Shown one piece after another: positions 8,877 to 17,245 of a stretch of DNA of 58,561 nucleotides (position 1 is the stretch's first letter; the number at the start of each line of letters is the position of its first letter). Made by a program: the position numbers and the translations under genes. The stretch is from positions 1-58,561 of the forward strand of contig NZ_JABXKJ010000253.1 in the NCBI RefSeq assembly GCF_017115085.1. The letters are read 5' to 3'. The notes under the pieces were generated by a model. That model saw only the letters and a list, made by a program, of their open reading frames with translations, had not been told where the DNA came from and did not search any database. This DNA comes from Nostoc sp. NMS7 (GTDB lineage: Bacteria; Cyanobacteriota; Cyanobacteriia; Cyanobacteriales; Nostocaceae).

Positions 8877-9163
8877 ATTAATTAGCAAAGGGGGACAAAA
8901 TTAAAAGTTGCACAATCCGCAAGTATCGCTCGAAATACATTCAGTAAATTTAACTTATAAATCTGCTAATTTAGTAGATGACATTGGCAACAAAAAATAG
9001 TATAAATGCGAATAGCGTTGTTAACAGTCAAAGATAAATAAATTTTATCTCCTATCCAAAAAAAATATGCAAAATTCCCGGAAAATGCTTAATTCAACAG
9101 TAGTAAGAAATACAAGCAGGTGAACAGATAAAATTTATTTAATTAGGAGTTTAAAAAGTTTAA

Positions 9164-9304
9164 GAGGACAAAATTGTATCTACCAAAAGCCATGCGAGAC
9201 TTTTGTCCTACCAGTTAGATGACAAGACAAAAGGTAAAAACTTATCTTTTACTCCCATTGATGATATTTTCCCACAAGCGATTGAACATCTGCAAAAAGG
9301 CTAG
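9164..9304 (+). other. Coding-like remnant between the HetR site and hetP
   Basis: One frame is open for 46 codons and reads SHARLLSYQLDDKTKGKNLS then FTPIDDIFPQAIEHLQKG before a TAG at 9302. The composition looks like real protein, but there is no ATG and the open part begins directly after a stop. It may be a gene fragment or part of the hetP leader. I do not recognise the family. Confidence 0.35.
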
Positions 9305-9387
9305 TGCAGTTTGTAAATCTCAATTGAAACACCAACAATCGCAGAAACTGAACTAGTTTACTTCATTCCAGATAACTAAAAACTATG

Positions 9388-9858
9388 ATGAATCAAGACA
9401 TTGCTGGCATTACTAGTAACTTAGATAAGACAGTGAAGGCTCAACAATTTGACAAAGTAGTTGAAGCAATTCTTGCTGGAAAATATTCCTGGGCATGTGT
9501 TTTAATGCTGCGATTTGCTGGGTATAATCCTCTGCATTACATTCCATATCGCACCTACAATCGAGTCCTAAAAGAAAACTCTAATGCCATTAGGACAAAT
9601 CAACAGCAAAGTGAAAATCTAAAAATGCTGAAACAGACTAATGATTCAATATCTGATAGTAATGTATCATCAAACTGCTTAAGCAAAATCAAAGACTTAG
9701 CTTATCGGGAAGTAGTTTGTAAGCAAAAAACAGAAATTCGTGGTGGTAATTTAGATCAGAGATTGGCACAGCAAGTTAACGATCATCAATCAATGAAATC
9801 GCAATTAAAACCAGAAAACACTCAAGAGATTTCCTTGAAACGCTGTGGATTCAATTAA
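9388..9858 (+). CDS. hetP: HetP, heterocyst differentiation protein
   Basis: The N-terminal half holds the conserved HetP core (FDKVVEAILAGKYSWACVLM then LRFAGYNPLHYIPYRTYNR), followed by a variable hydrophilic tail. Its 156 residues fit HetP family length (about 160 in Anabaena). I start at the second of two adjacent ATGs (MNQ), as I recall for relatives. HetP acts below HetR in committing cells to become heterocysts; its biochemical activity is unknown. The HetR palindrome about 520 bp upstream supports a true hetP rather than one of the paralogues. Unlike Anabaena, no hetC is next to it within the window. The C-terminal end may be frame-shifted (see 9842). Confidence 0.9.
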   Translation: MNQDIAGITSNLDKTVKAQQFDKVVEAILAGKYSWACVLMLRFAGYNPLHYIPYRTYNRVLKENSNAIRTNQQQSENLKMLKQTNDSISDSNVSSNCLSKIKDLAYREVVCKQKTEIRGGNLDQRLAQQVNDHQSMKSQLKPENTQEISLKRCGFN

Positions 9859-10093
9859 AACCTATTTGGAATCAATAGATTCTGCCCTAGAGTTGATTGA
9901 GTGTCTGAGAGCTTGCTATGCTAATTTAAAATTTCGAGCATGGCAGGTTTTCTATCGCAGTGATTAATTTGATATTATTTTCAAAAATCTGCCAAAATGG
10001 CAAATATATACTGATAAGATTGGTAAACTAATAACAACTACAACTTCAACCAAAATAGAGGTGATTGGCAAGCAACTTAATTTAAAAAAATAA
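9842..10093 (+). other. Out-of-frame coding-like stretches following hetP
   Basis: In the +1 frame relative to hetP the sequence reads AVDSIKTYLESIDSALELIE then CLRACYANLKFRAWQVFYRS up to a TAA at 9965. It then continues in the same frame FDIIFKNLPKWQIYTDKIGK to a TAA at 10091. The first part overlaps the last hetP codons and has good coding character but no plausible start. It could be a former C-terminal extension of hetP lost by a frameshift, or a gene remnant. Confidence 0.4.
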
Positions 10094-10185
10094 AATCAAT
10101 GATTAGTTCTGACTATGAAATAAATCAACCTGATTACAAAAGTAGTCAGCATTTCAGGGAGTAAATAACTCCTACACCAAGACCG

Positions 10186-10371
10186 ATGACTCAACCGTTG
10201 CTACTGGTGGTTCTATTTTCGAGGAAGTCTAAGCAAAAAGAACTTGGAGCGGTAGCTTCTCCCAATCCAAATTTTACACGGCTTTCATCGACTGCAGACG
10301 GTGCGAGTAATGCTTATAAAACTTTATATCCTGTAGTTGGTGTTGCTTTAGTTAATAAAGCAAACGCTTAA
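10186..10371 (+). CDS. Small hypothetical protein, 61 residues
   Basis: ATG at 10186; the protein runs MTQPLLLVVLFSRKSKQKEL and ends YPVVGVALVNKANA. The start is hydrophobic, but the segment is short and interrupted by charged residues. I do not recognise it. A plausible rho-independent terminator lies downstream at 10528-10565 on the same strand, so a transcript does seem to end here. Whether it is translated, or belongs to a non-coding RNA or a long hetP transcript, is open. Confidence 0.35.
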   Translation: MTQPLLLVVLFSRKSKQKELGAVASPNPNFTRLSSTADGASNAYKTLYPVVGVALVNKANA

Positions 10372-10527
10372 CACCAACACCAGGAACGGAAATAGAAAGT
10401 TTCGGTTAAATTGTTGTCGTGGCTGGTAGAACTAGTAGATCATACGCTTCTCTTTCGACTATTGTAATCCTAGTCCTCCCAACCTGGATTATTTCTAGTT
10501 TCTCAACTTTGAATTTATATAGCAACT

Positions 10528-10565
10528 ACTGGAAGTTCAAAACTTGAATAGCTTCCAGTTTTTTT
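10528..10565 (+). terminator. Rho-independent terminator
   Basis: ACTGGAAG (10528-10535) pairs with CTTCCAGT (10552-10559), followed by a run of seven T. It would end plus-strand transcripts from hetP or the small reading frame at 10186. Confidence 0.75.
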
Positions 10566-10623
10566 ATGTCTAAGAAATAAGAATTAAATAACATACAATT
10601 TATGGGCTTACCTCACCCTCAAT

Positions 10624-10647
10624 CCCTCTCCGATATATTGGAGAGGG
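10624..10647. repeat. Short hairpin repeat
   Basis: CCCTCTCC and GGAGAGGG flank eight bases. It is of the same style as the C/G hairpins at 3202 and 44191 and lies in the gap between the small reading frame at 10186 and rpe. Confidence 0.5.
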
Positions 10648-10700
10648 AAGCTAGATACAGGATGAAGTTTTGCATTTTATTTAATCCACGTTCCTAAATA

Positions 10701-10734
10701 AAAATCAGGTGGGCAATTTGCCCACCTGATTTTT
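10701..10734. terminator. Bidirectional terminator downstream of rpe
   Basis: A perfect 16-bp stem (10701-10716 with 10718-10733, core CAGGTGGGCAA) has A-runs before and T-runs after it, so it can terminate on both strands. It lies 28 bp past the rpe stop on the minus strand. Confidence 0.85.
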
Positions 10735-10761
10735 GTAGAGTACAGTTAATCTAAAAATGAA

Positions 10762-11469
10762 TTAAACTTTGGCTAATTCTGGGGTAGGACGCTTGCTACT
10801 GCGAATTGCTGCGATCGCCTCAGCATAATCTTTAGCGTTAAATACAGCAGAACCGGCAACAACTGCATTAGCTCCCGCTTCCAAAACTTGCCAGGTATTA
10901 TTTGCCTTCAATCCTCCATCCACTTCAATCCAAGGGTCAAGACCGCGTTCATCACACATTTGACGCAGCTTGCGGATTTTGGGTAATACACCAGGGATAA
11001 AACTTTGACCACCAAAACCAGGGTTGACGCTCATAATCAGTACTAAATCGCACAAATCTAGAACGTATTCAATTAGCTCTAGAGGGCTACCAGGATTAAG
11101 TACAACTCCAGCTTTCTTACCAAGTTCTTTAATTTGTCCCAAGGTGCGGTGCAGGTGTGGGGAAGCATTATGCTCACAGTGTACGGAGATATGATCGGCA
11201 CCCGCCTTAGCAAATTCCTCTACATACTTTTCTGGCTCCACAATCATCAAGTGGACATCTATTGGCTTAGTCGTAATCGGACGAATCGCCTCCACAACCA
11301 GAGGTCCTATCGTAATATTGGGTACAAAACGACCGTCCATTACATCAACATGAATCCAATCTGCTCCAGCCGCATCTATGGCGCGAATTTCGTCACCCAG
11401 ACGACTAAAATCGGCTGATAGGATAGATGGAGCAATTACAATGGGCTTTTGAGATAGGTTTTGGGTCAT
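10762..11469 (-). CDS. rpe: Ribulose-phosphate 3-epimerase
   Basis: The enzyme interconverts ribulose 5-phosphate and xylulose 5-phosphate in the Calvin cycle and oxidative pentose phosphate pathway. Family motifs are clear: IAPSILSADFSRLGDEI, the metal-site region WIHVDVMDGRFVPN, DVHLMIVEP, MSVNPGFGGQSFIP and EVDGGLKANN. I chose the ATG at 11469 (MTQNLSQKP), giving 235 residues, close to the family norm; an upstream in-frame extension lacks conservation. It is a single gene ending in a strong terminator, with a repeat-rich region upstream. Confidence 0.96.
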   Translation of the reverse strand: MTQNLSQKPIVIAPSILSADFSRLGDEIRAIDAAGADWIHVDVMDGRFVPNITIGPLVVEAIRPITTKPIDVHLMIVEPEKYVEEFAKAGADHISVHCEHNASPHLHRTLGQIKELGKKAGVVLNPGSPLELIEYVLDLCDLVLIMSVNPGFGGQSFIPGVLPKIRKLRQMCDERGLDPWIEVDGGLKANNTWQVLEAGANAVVAGSAVFNAKDYAEAIAAIRSSKRPTPELAKV

Positions 11470-11594
11470 GGCTAGTGGGTTTTTAAGCGTCCTCATCTGT
11501 ACGCATTGTAACAAAACATTGAGCAAGACTCATAATTTTGATCTCGGCTTTTTTGGGAGGATGGGGAGTGGGCTTGCCGTGAGCGTAGCCAAAT

Positions 11595-11827
11595 GGGAGT
11601 GGGCAGATGAGGGAGATGAGGGAGACAAGGGGGACAAGGGAGACAAGGGGAATAACTGATGCCCAATGACCAATACTTCTCTACGAGAGGCTGCACTTCG
11701 GCAAGGCTCAGTGACCACGCCAACGGCTTCTCTACGAGACGCTGTTCGCGTTCGCTCAGTACAAGTGCCCAATGACCAATGACAAATGACCAATGACTAA
11801 TGACTAATGACTAATGACAAATGACAA
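11595..11827. repeat. Compound interspersed repeat block: 9-bp tandem, CTCTACGAGA-type, 8-bp tandem
   Basis: The order is GGGAGACAA/GGGGGACAA 9-bp units (about 11600-11650), then TTCTCTACGAGAGGCTGC-type repeat (about 11685-11765), then AATGACCA/AATGACTA/AATGACAA 8-bp units (about 11768-11827). The same three modules recur at 43186-43410 and 51535-51690. The ATG of the following gene sits within the last 8-bp unit. Confidence 0.85.
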
Positions 11828-13423
11828 ATGACAAAAAAACTAACCTGGATAATTTGGGGATTAGGTGCTTTCTGTGTGAGTGCGCCGGTAACTGCTTCAG
11901 CTTTAGAATCTATCATGGGAACTAACGGCATTGATGCTCTGAAGTTACACCAAGCTCCTTATAATTTAATCGGTCGTAAGATTGCTATTGGTCAAGTGGA
12001 AGTGGGACGACCGGGAATGTTTGGGTGGGATAAGGCGGCGTCTAAAAATCGTGCTGTATCTTTAGCGGGGGTCTTCTTACGCAATGGACCAGCTAAATCA
12101 AATAGCGGTGTTGACTCCCATGCCTACAATGTCGCTGGTGTGATGGTAAGTCAAGACAAAGCTTTGCCGGGAGTTGCTCCTGGAGCGCGACTGTATTCGT
12201 CTGCGGTAGGTTCTACTAAAAACATGGGTCAGGCGGAAGAGTGCTTATCAGCCCAGCACATAGCGTTACAAAATGGTAGTGATGTCCGTGCCATTAACTT
12301 TAGCTTTGGTGAACCTCTGAGCCGCGATCCTCGGCCGGAGGCTACTTTGGACGGCAATGCTTTACTAACTTTATGTGTTGACTGGTCTAGTCACGTTCAT
12401 GATGTTTTATATGCGATCGCAGGCAACCAAGGTAAGGGGGGTATTCCGATTCCTACAGATAATTTTAACGGAGTCAACGTGGCTTTTTCATCCCGCCGAG
12501 GAGGAGTTTTTAATAAAGTAGACGTGGCTAATCTGGCGGCTGCTAACCAAGGCGTGAGTGGAAGGCTAGCTGGAAGGGAATTTGATCTTGGTGGGCGAGG
12601 CGCTATCAGTTTAGTCGCTCCTGGCAATAACATTCCTTTGCTCAATCCCGATGGCAAAGTGAACAAAGTTACAGGGACAAGTTTTGCTGCGCCTCAAGTT
12701 ACGGCTACTGTTGCTCTGTTGCAGGAATTTGCTGACCGACAGACGCGGACAAAACAACCCCACTGGAGCATCGATTCTCGACATCATCAAGTCATGAAAG
12801 CTGTATTGCTGAATTCAGCAGACAAAATCCAAGATAGCGGTGATGGCTTACGGTTGGGAATGACTCGGACGCTAATTGATAAACAAAATAAAAACTGGCT
12901 AGATTCTGATGCTTATAAAGATCCGAAGATTCCCTTGGATGCCCAAATGGGAGCGGGTCATTTAAACGCATTTCGCGCTTATCAGCAATTTAGTGCTGGT
13001 GAATGGCCGCCATCAGCTGCGGTGCCGGCTATTGGTTGGGATTATCGCACAGTCGATGTTGGAGCATCTGTTGACTATATTTTAGCAAAACCGTTAAAGC
13101 AGGGGAGTTTTGTTGCTGTTACCCTGAGTTGGGATCGATTGGTGGAACTCAATGATAAAAATAAAAACCAGCAATATGATGTGGGCGAAAATTTTCGCGA
13201 TCGCGGTTTGAATAATCTCGACCTATATTTAGTAAAAGCTAATACTCAAAATTCAGATGCTGGTGTCGTTTGCTCCTCAATCAGCCAAATCGATAGTGTA
13301 GAACATATTTTCTGTCCTGTTGCTGCTACTGGCAATTACAAAATCCGTGTCCAGTTTCGTCAAAAGCTCAATGAAGCCACTCAACCCTATAGTTTAGCTT
13401 GGTGGAGTGTACCTATCAATTGA
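11828..13423 (+). CDS. Secreted subtilase-like (S8) protein with variant triad
   Basis: The protein has 531 residues with a signal peptide (hydrophobic LTWIIWGLGAFCVSAPVTAS, likely cut after ASA near residue 25). The subtilase pattern is visible: His H98 in DSHAYNVAGV, oxyanion Asn N200 in AIAGNQG and Ser S285 in GTSFAAPQ. The block that should carry the catalytic Asp reads KIAIGQVEVG, so Glu (E58) or nothing occupies its place. A C-terminal beta-rich domain (about 400-531) resembles a P-domain-like extension. It may be a variant protease or an inactive homologue. It is followed, 368 bp on, by a lipoprotein serpin, a possible protease-inhibitor pair. No ribosome-binding site is obvious, as the ATG lies in a repeat unit. 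Confidence 0.85.
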   Translation: MTKKLTWIIWGLGAFCVSAPVTASALESIMGTNGIDALKLHQAPYNLIGRKIAIGQVEVGRPGMFGWDKAASKNRAVSLAGVFLRNGPAKSNSGVDSHAYNVAGVMVSQDKALPGVAPGARLYSSAVGSTKNMGQAEECLSAQHIALQNGSDVRAINFSFGEPLSRDPRPEATLDGNALLTLCVDWSSHVHDVLYAIAGNQGKGGIPIPTDNFNGVNVAFSSRRGGVFNKVDVANLAAANQGVSGRLAGREFDLGGRGAISLVAPGNNIPLLNPDGKVNKVTGTSFAAPQVTATVALLQEFADRQTRTKQPHWSIDSRHHQVMKAVLLNSADKIQDSGDGLRLGMTRTLIDKQNKNWLDSDAYKDPKIPLDAQMGAGHLNAFRAYQQFSAGEWPPSAAVPAIGWDYRTVDVGASVDYILAKPLKQGSFVAVTLSWDRLVELNDKNKNQQYDVGENFRDRGLNNLDLYLVKANTQNSDAGVVCSSISQIDSVEHIFCPVAATGNYKIRVQFRQKLNEATQPYSLAWWSVPIN

Positions 13424-13427
13424 AATT

Positions 13428-13449
13428 GGGACGCACATCTGTGCGTCCC
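13428..13449. terminator. Hairpin after the subtilase-like gene
   Basis: GGGACGCACA and TGTGCGTCCC form a perfect 10-bp stem with two central bases, four bases after the stop. There is no T-run, so it may be a repeat element (it ends CCCTACG like other palindromes here) that also serves as transcript end. Confidence 0.5.
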
Positions 13450-13791
13450 TACGAAAGTTCTGTATTTCTAAGAAACGTTATTTTGATTTTCTCTATAAAA
13501 ACCCCAGAACAGTGGTTATTTTGTGATTAGGTAGCTTACAATACGTTTATTCCTAAATAGGAAAATTCCTAAAAATCAAAATTCTTCATAACTCATCTGC
13601 ATAGCCGCCTGAATAAGGAATTTGCAACTATAACAAGTTGTGTTTAATTCTTCTGAGCTACTAACTTGCTGTTACAGTTTCTGTAACAGTCCCATTTTTG
13701 TATTGGAGCAAATGCAATAGTTAATCATTGACACACTATCTGCGTCAACCCTAAGCACAGATCGGGAATCTTTGGCAAGTGAGGTAAGAGA

Positions 13792-15120
13792 ATGAATAGG
13801 CAGAAATTGAGTGATGCGAAAGAAAATTTCCTGCAAAGGCGTTACGGTGTTAGTCTGGGCAGACGTTATGCTCTGGCAGCTGCAAGTGTTGTTCTACTCG
13901 GTGTATTAGGGTGTTCTCAAGTCGATAGTAATAAAAGTGCCCTTGCCCAATCTAGTTTACCTCACCCAGAAACTCCATTGCAAAAAAAAACACTCAAGAC
14001 TGATCCAAAAATCGTTGAGTCTAGCAATAAGTTTGGCTTCAAACTATTTTCAGAAGTTCGGAAAAATGATCCGAGTCAGAAGAATATTTTTATCTCACCT
14101 TTGAGTGTCGCTCTGGCTCTGGCTATGACCTACAATGGCGCTAGCGGTTCGACTCAACAAGCGATCGCAAAAACCCTGGAATTACAGGGGATGAATCTAC
14201 CAGAAATCAACTCTTCTTACGCGGCGGCATTAAAGCAGCTTTTAGACAATCCAGATGCGAAAGTGCAACTGAATATTGCTAACTCACTTTGGGCAAATCA
14301 AGATTTTAGGTTTGCGCCAGACTTCCTCCAGAGAACACAGGATTTCTATCAAGCCAAAGTTAGCAATTTAAACTTTAAAGATGCCGCCGCACCTAATATT
14401 ATCAATAACTGGGTCAAAGAAAATACTAGCGGTAAAATCACTAAGATAGTTGAAACCATCCAACTAGACGCGGTGTTATTTTTGATTAATGCTATATATT
14501 TTAAAGGAAAATGGAGTAAGGAATTTGACAAAAGTCAAACCGCTCAATATCCCTTTTACATGGGTTCTGGCAGGCAAAAACAACACCCGATGATGTCACA
14601 GGACGGTGACTATAAATACTATGAAAGCAAACAATTTCAGGCAGTTAGTTTACCTTACGGCAAAGATGGTAAATTCAGTTTTTATATATTCCTGCCCAAA
14701 CAGAACTCTAACCTCAATGCCTTCTATCAAAACTTGAATGTTGAAAACTGGGAAAAATGGATGACTCAGTTCAGGAAACAAAAAGGGTTTATTCGCTTAC
14801 CCCGCTTGAAAACAGAGTATGATATTACACTCAATGATGCCTTAAAAACTTTAGGCATGAAAGAGGCTTTTAGCGGCAATGCCAATTTTTCTGGCATGGG
14901 TAAAAATCTTACCATTAGCGAAGTTAAGCATAAAACTTTTGTGGAAGTGAACGAAGAAGGCACCGAAGCGGCTGCGGCTACTTCTGTGGGAATAGTAGCA
15001 ACATCTATGAGAAAAGAACCAGAACCATTCCGAATGATTGTTGATCGTCCCTTCTTCTCTGCGATTAGGGATAATCAGACGGGAAGCGTTTTATTTATGG
15101 GTTCGATCATTGAGCCATAG
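13792..15120 (+). CDS. Serpin (serine protease inhibitor), lipoprotein
   Basis: This 442-residue protein has a lipoprotein signal (VVLLGVLGC, lipidated C41). The serpin fold is clear: NIFISPLSVALALAMTYNGA, NSLWANQDFRF, INNWVKENTSGKI, NAIYFKGKW and the C-terminal VDRPFFSAIRDNQTGSVLFM. The reactive-centre loop has an inhibitory hinge (EEGTEAAAATS, residues 388-398) rich in Ala and starting at P17 as in active inhibitors. Counting from P15 Gly (G390), the scissile bond is predicted at T404-S405, suggesting elastase- or subtilisin-like target proteases. It would be anchored on the periplasmic or outer surface. The upstream neighbour is a secreted subtilase-like protein. Confidence 0.95.
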   Translation: MNRQKLSDAKENFLQRRYGVSLGRRYALAAASVVLLGVLGCSQVDSNKSALAQSSLPHPETPLQKKTLKTDPKIVESSNKFGFKLFSEVRKNDPSQKNIFISPLSVALALAMTYNGASGSTQQAIAKTLELQGMNLPEINSSYAAALKQLLDNPDAKVQLNIANSLWANQDFRFAPDFLQRTQDFYQAKVSNLNFKDAAAPNIINNWVKENTSGKITKIVETIQLDAVLFLINAIYFKGKWSKEFDKSQTAQYPFYMGSGRQKQHPMMSQDGDYKYYESKQFQAVSLPYGKDGKFSFYIFLPKQNSNLNAFYQNLNVENWEKWMTQFRKQKGFIRLPRLKTEYDITLNDALKTLGMKEAFSGNANFSGMGKNLTISEVKHKTFVEVNEEGTEAAAATSVGIVATSMRKEPEPFRMIVDRPFFSAIRDNQTGSVLFMGSIIEP

Positions 15121-15121
15121 T

Positions 15122-15172
15122 AAAAAATTCAAAATTTCTTCATTTTGAATTTTGAATTTTGAATTTTGAATT
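15122..15172. terminator. Hairpin plus TTTTGAAT repeats between convergent genes
   Basis: AAAATTCAAAAT pairs with ATTTTGAATTTT, and TTTTGAAT is then repeated several times. It lies between the convergent serpin and permease genes and can act as terminator on either strand. Confidence 0.6.
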
Positions 15173-15177
15173 TAATT

Positions 15178-16344
15178 TTAGGGTAATGTCGCTTCAGAAA
15201 TACTCAATGTGTTCTTAGCGTCAGCTTTTGGTAACTCGTTTGCGGCAACGGGTGCAGTTATCTCTCCGGTGGTGCTGTCGTTTGTCTGGCTACCAGGACG
15301 CAAGGCACTTAAAGCAGTCTTAATCACAACAGCTGTGGGTACTGCCACAATTACACCCAACAGCCCGCCAATTCTTGCCCCTGTCAAGACTGAGATTAAA
15401 ATCCAAACTGGATTTAAACCGGTAAAACTGCCTAAAATTCGGGGGGCAATTAAGTTTTCGAGAATTTGCTGTACAATTACTGCTGCTATCAAGACTCTCA
15501 CACCCATTGAGAAATCTTGCAAAGCTACCAATAGTGTAGTCAGGGCGATACCTACAGAACCACCAAAGGGAACGAGAGCCATCAGTCCAATAGTCAGCCC
15601 GAATAGTAGACCAAATGGCACTTTCAGCCACAAAAAGGTAGGAATGAGGGCTGAGGCCATACAGGTAGATAAAATCAGTTGGGTGATGAAGAAATTTTGG
15701 AAGCTGAGGCGGACTGTTTTGGAAAAAGGATCGCGAAATTTATTCGGTAGCCATTCTACTAAACTTTGCCAGAGTTCACCCCCATGCTGTAAGAGATAGA
15801 AAGTCAAAACTATCGTCAAGAGAATATCTAGCAGACTAGTGACTGTAACTACCGCTAGATTTAAAACTTGTCCAGCGATCGCTTGCAATTGTCCTTTGAC
15901 GCGATCGTTGATCTGCACTACCAGAGCATCGAGGTTAATCGGTAAGCCAAAAGTCTCAGCTTTTTCGTTTAATATCATTAACTGAGAGCGTCCAGAATCG
16001 ATCAACTCTGGTAAACGAGCCACCAATTGTTGAGCTTGGGTAAGTGCTAGGGGAATAAGTGTAACACCCAACGCCAATAAAATCGATAAAGCCAAGAGAA
16101 ATACTAGGATAGAAACTTGCTCTCGCCTAGCACCATGATGCTCCATCCAACTCACGGGGTAGTTGAGCAGAAATGCTAGTACTGAGGCTGCAACTAAAAT
16201 GACTATGAGAGAATGGAAATAATTAAAAAATACCGAAAGTGTCCAACCATTGAGAACTAATAGCGGAACGAATAACCCGATCGCCCCGATTCGCGCTATT
16301 GGTGTAAATGTTTGCCACCAGTCGAGTAGCTTGCGTGTCTGCAT
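15178..16344 (-). CDS. AI-2E family transporter (PerM/TqsA family permease)
   Basis: This 388-residue protein has about eight hydrophobic segments and the AI-2E/UPF0118 family pattern: a long helical hairpin after the first two membrane spans (ARLPELIDSGRSQLMILNEK), then FYLLQHGGELW and ALVPFGGSVGIALT, and a final span with the conserved GGLLGVIVAVPTAVVIKT. Members export small molecules or ions; the substrate is not predictable from sequence. The tail (about 355-388) is soluble and poorly conserved. It is convergent with the serpin gene. Confidence 0.9.
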   Translation of the reverse strand: MQTRKLLDWWQTFTPIARIGAIGLFVPLLVLNGWTLSVFFNYFHSLIVILVAASVLAFLLNYPVSWMEHHGARREQVSILVFLLALSILLALGVTLIPLALTQAQQLVARLPELIDSGRSQLMILNEKAETFGLPINLDALVVQINDRVKGQLQAIAGQVLNLAVVTVTSLLDILLTIVLTFYLLQHGGELWQSLVEWLPNKFRDPFSKTVRLSFQNFFITQLILSTCMASALIPTFLWLKVPFGLLFGLTIGLMALVPFGGSVGIALTTLLVALQDFSMGVRVLIAAVIVQQILENLIAPRILGSFTGLNPVWILISVLTGARIGGLLGVIVAVPTAVVIKTALSALRPGSQTNDSTTGEITAPVAANELPKADAKNTLSISEATLP

Positions 16345-16407
16345 TTTGAGCTGATTGCGGATAGAACTAAATGAAATCTTTCTTTACAGCTTATTATCTC
16401 TAACTAT

Positions 16408-16971
16408 ATGAGTCTCATTCATCCTTCTAGTTTAGGAACTAGACTAATCCCAATGGAGAATTTTGAACCGAAAGAGAGTGGGGAGTGGGGGGAGAATAAT
16501 AATGCCCAACGCCCCATGCCCAATACTTCTCTACGAGAGGCTGCGCCAACGACTTCGCTACTTCGACCCTTCGACGTAGGCTCAGGGCAGGCAAGCTCAG
16601 TACAAGTCAGTACAAGTGCCCAACGCCCCATGCCCAAAACACAATTGCTTTTATATTTGATTCCGATCATCGGCTTTTTTCCGTCCTTGTGGACTCTCTA
16701 TCGGGGCCAGGGTAGTCGGGAACAACTTGCTATTAGTCGTCTGTCTATTACTTTGGCACTTATTTGGCTGTTAGGATATCTATTATTAGCTAGCGGTGCA
16801 GCAACTTCAGATTTTTTGACGCTACGTCTATTTATCCTCAATAGCTTTCTCACATCGGGTTACTTTTTAGTGAGTGTCTGGTTAATTTTGCGGCTGATGC
16901 AGGGCAAATCTGGGCGTTTACCAGGGTTTAGTACTTTAGCAGAACGAGTGCTTGGCAAGTATTTATCTTAA
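16408..16971 (+). CDS. Small membrane protein with repeat-derived N-terminal insertion
   Basis: The C-terminal ~115 residues hold three or four hydrophobic segments (LLLYLIPIIGFFPSLWTLYR, ISRLSITLALIWLLGYLLLA, FILNSFLTSGYFLVSVWLIL). The family is common in cyanobacteria but of unknown function. About 43 residues before them (NNNAQRPMPNTSLREAAPTT and on) are encoded by the interspersed repeats found in intergenic regions of this window. The short authentic N-terminus is probably MENFEPKESGEW (ATG 16453). The repeat stays in frame, so it either lengthens the protein or the gene now starts at ATG 16630 (MPKTQLLLYL). Confidence 0.7.
   Translation: MSLIHPSSLGTRLIPMENFEPKESGEWGENNNAQRPMPNTSLREAAPTTSLLRPFDVGSGQASSVQVSTSAQRPMPKTQLLLYLIPIIGFFPSLWTLYRGQGSREQLAISRLSITLALIWLLGYLLLASGAATSDFLTLRLFILNSFLTSGYFLVSVWLILRLMQGKSGRLPGFSTLAERVLGKYLS
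16500..16630. repeat. Interspersed repeat inserted inside a coding region
   Basis: AATGCCCAACGCCCCATGCC, then TTCTCTACGAGAGGCTGCGC, then CAGTACAAGTGCCCAACGCC: the same modules as in the intergenic blocks at 11685, 43250 and 51595, here in frame within the gene at 16408. Confidence 0.85.
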
Positions 16972-17245
16972 TTGTTTCGGGTGATGATTTGCCAGTATTT
17001 TTACTTATTTCGGGAAAATTAGGCTTGATTTATCCATAATATCTGGTCAAATCCAGTTTATGATTGCCATACTTCAGTAAAACATCTCCAGATTGCCGCA
17101 AAAGAAGGATAAATGCTGCTATAAGTGTTGTGGTTGACACTAGATTAAAAAAGTTAGCAGTGATAATTAAGAGCTAGCTATTATGAGTTGATTTGTCAGC
17201 ATGTTTTTAGTCTGCAAATTTACCGAATTTGATTAGTGAGTAAGT

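Noticed and set aside
11470..11793. Open frames upstream of the subtilase gene
   Set aside because: They consist of translated 9-bp repeats and CTCTACGAGA modules.
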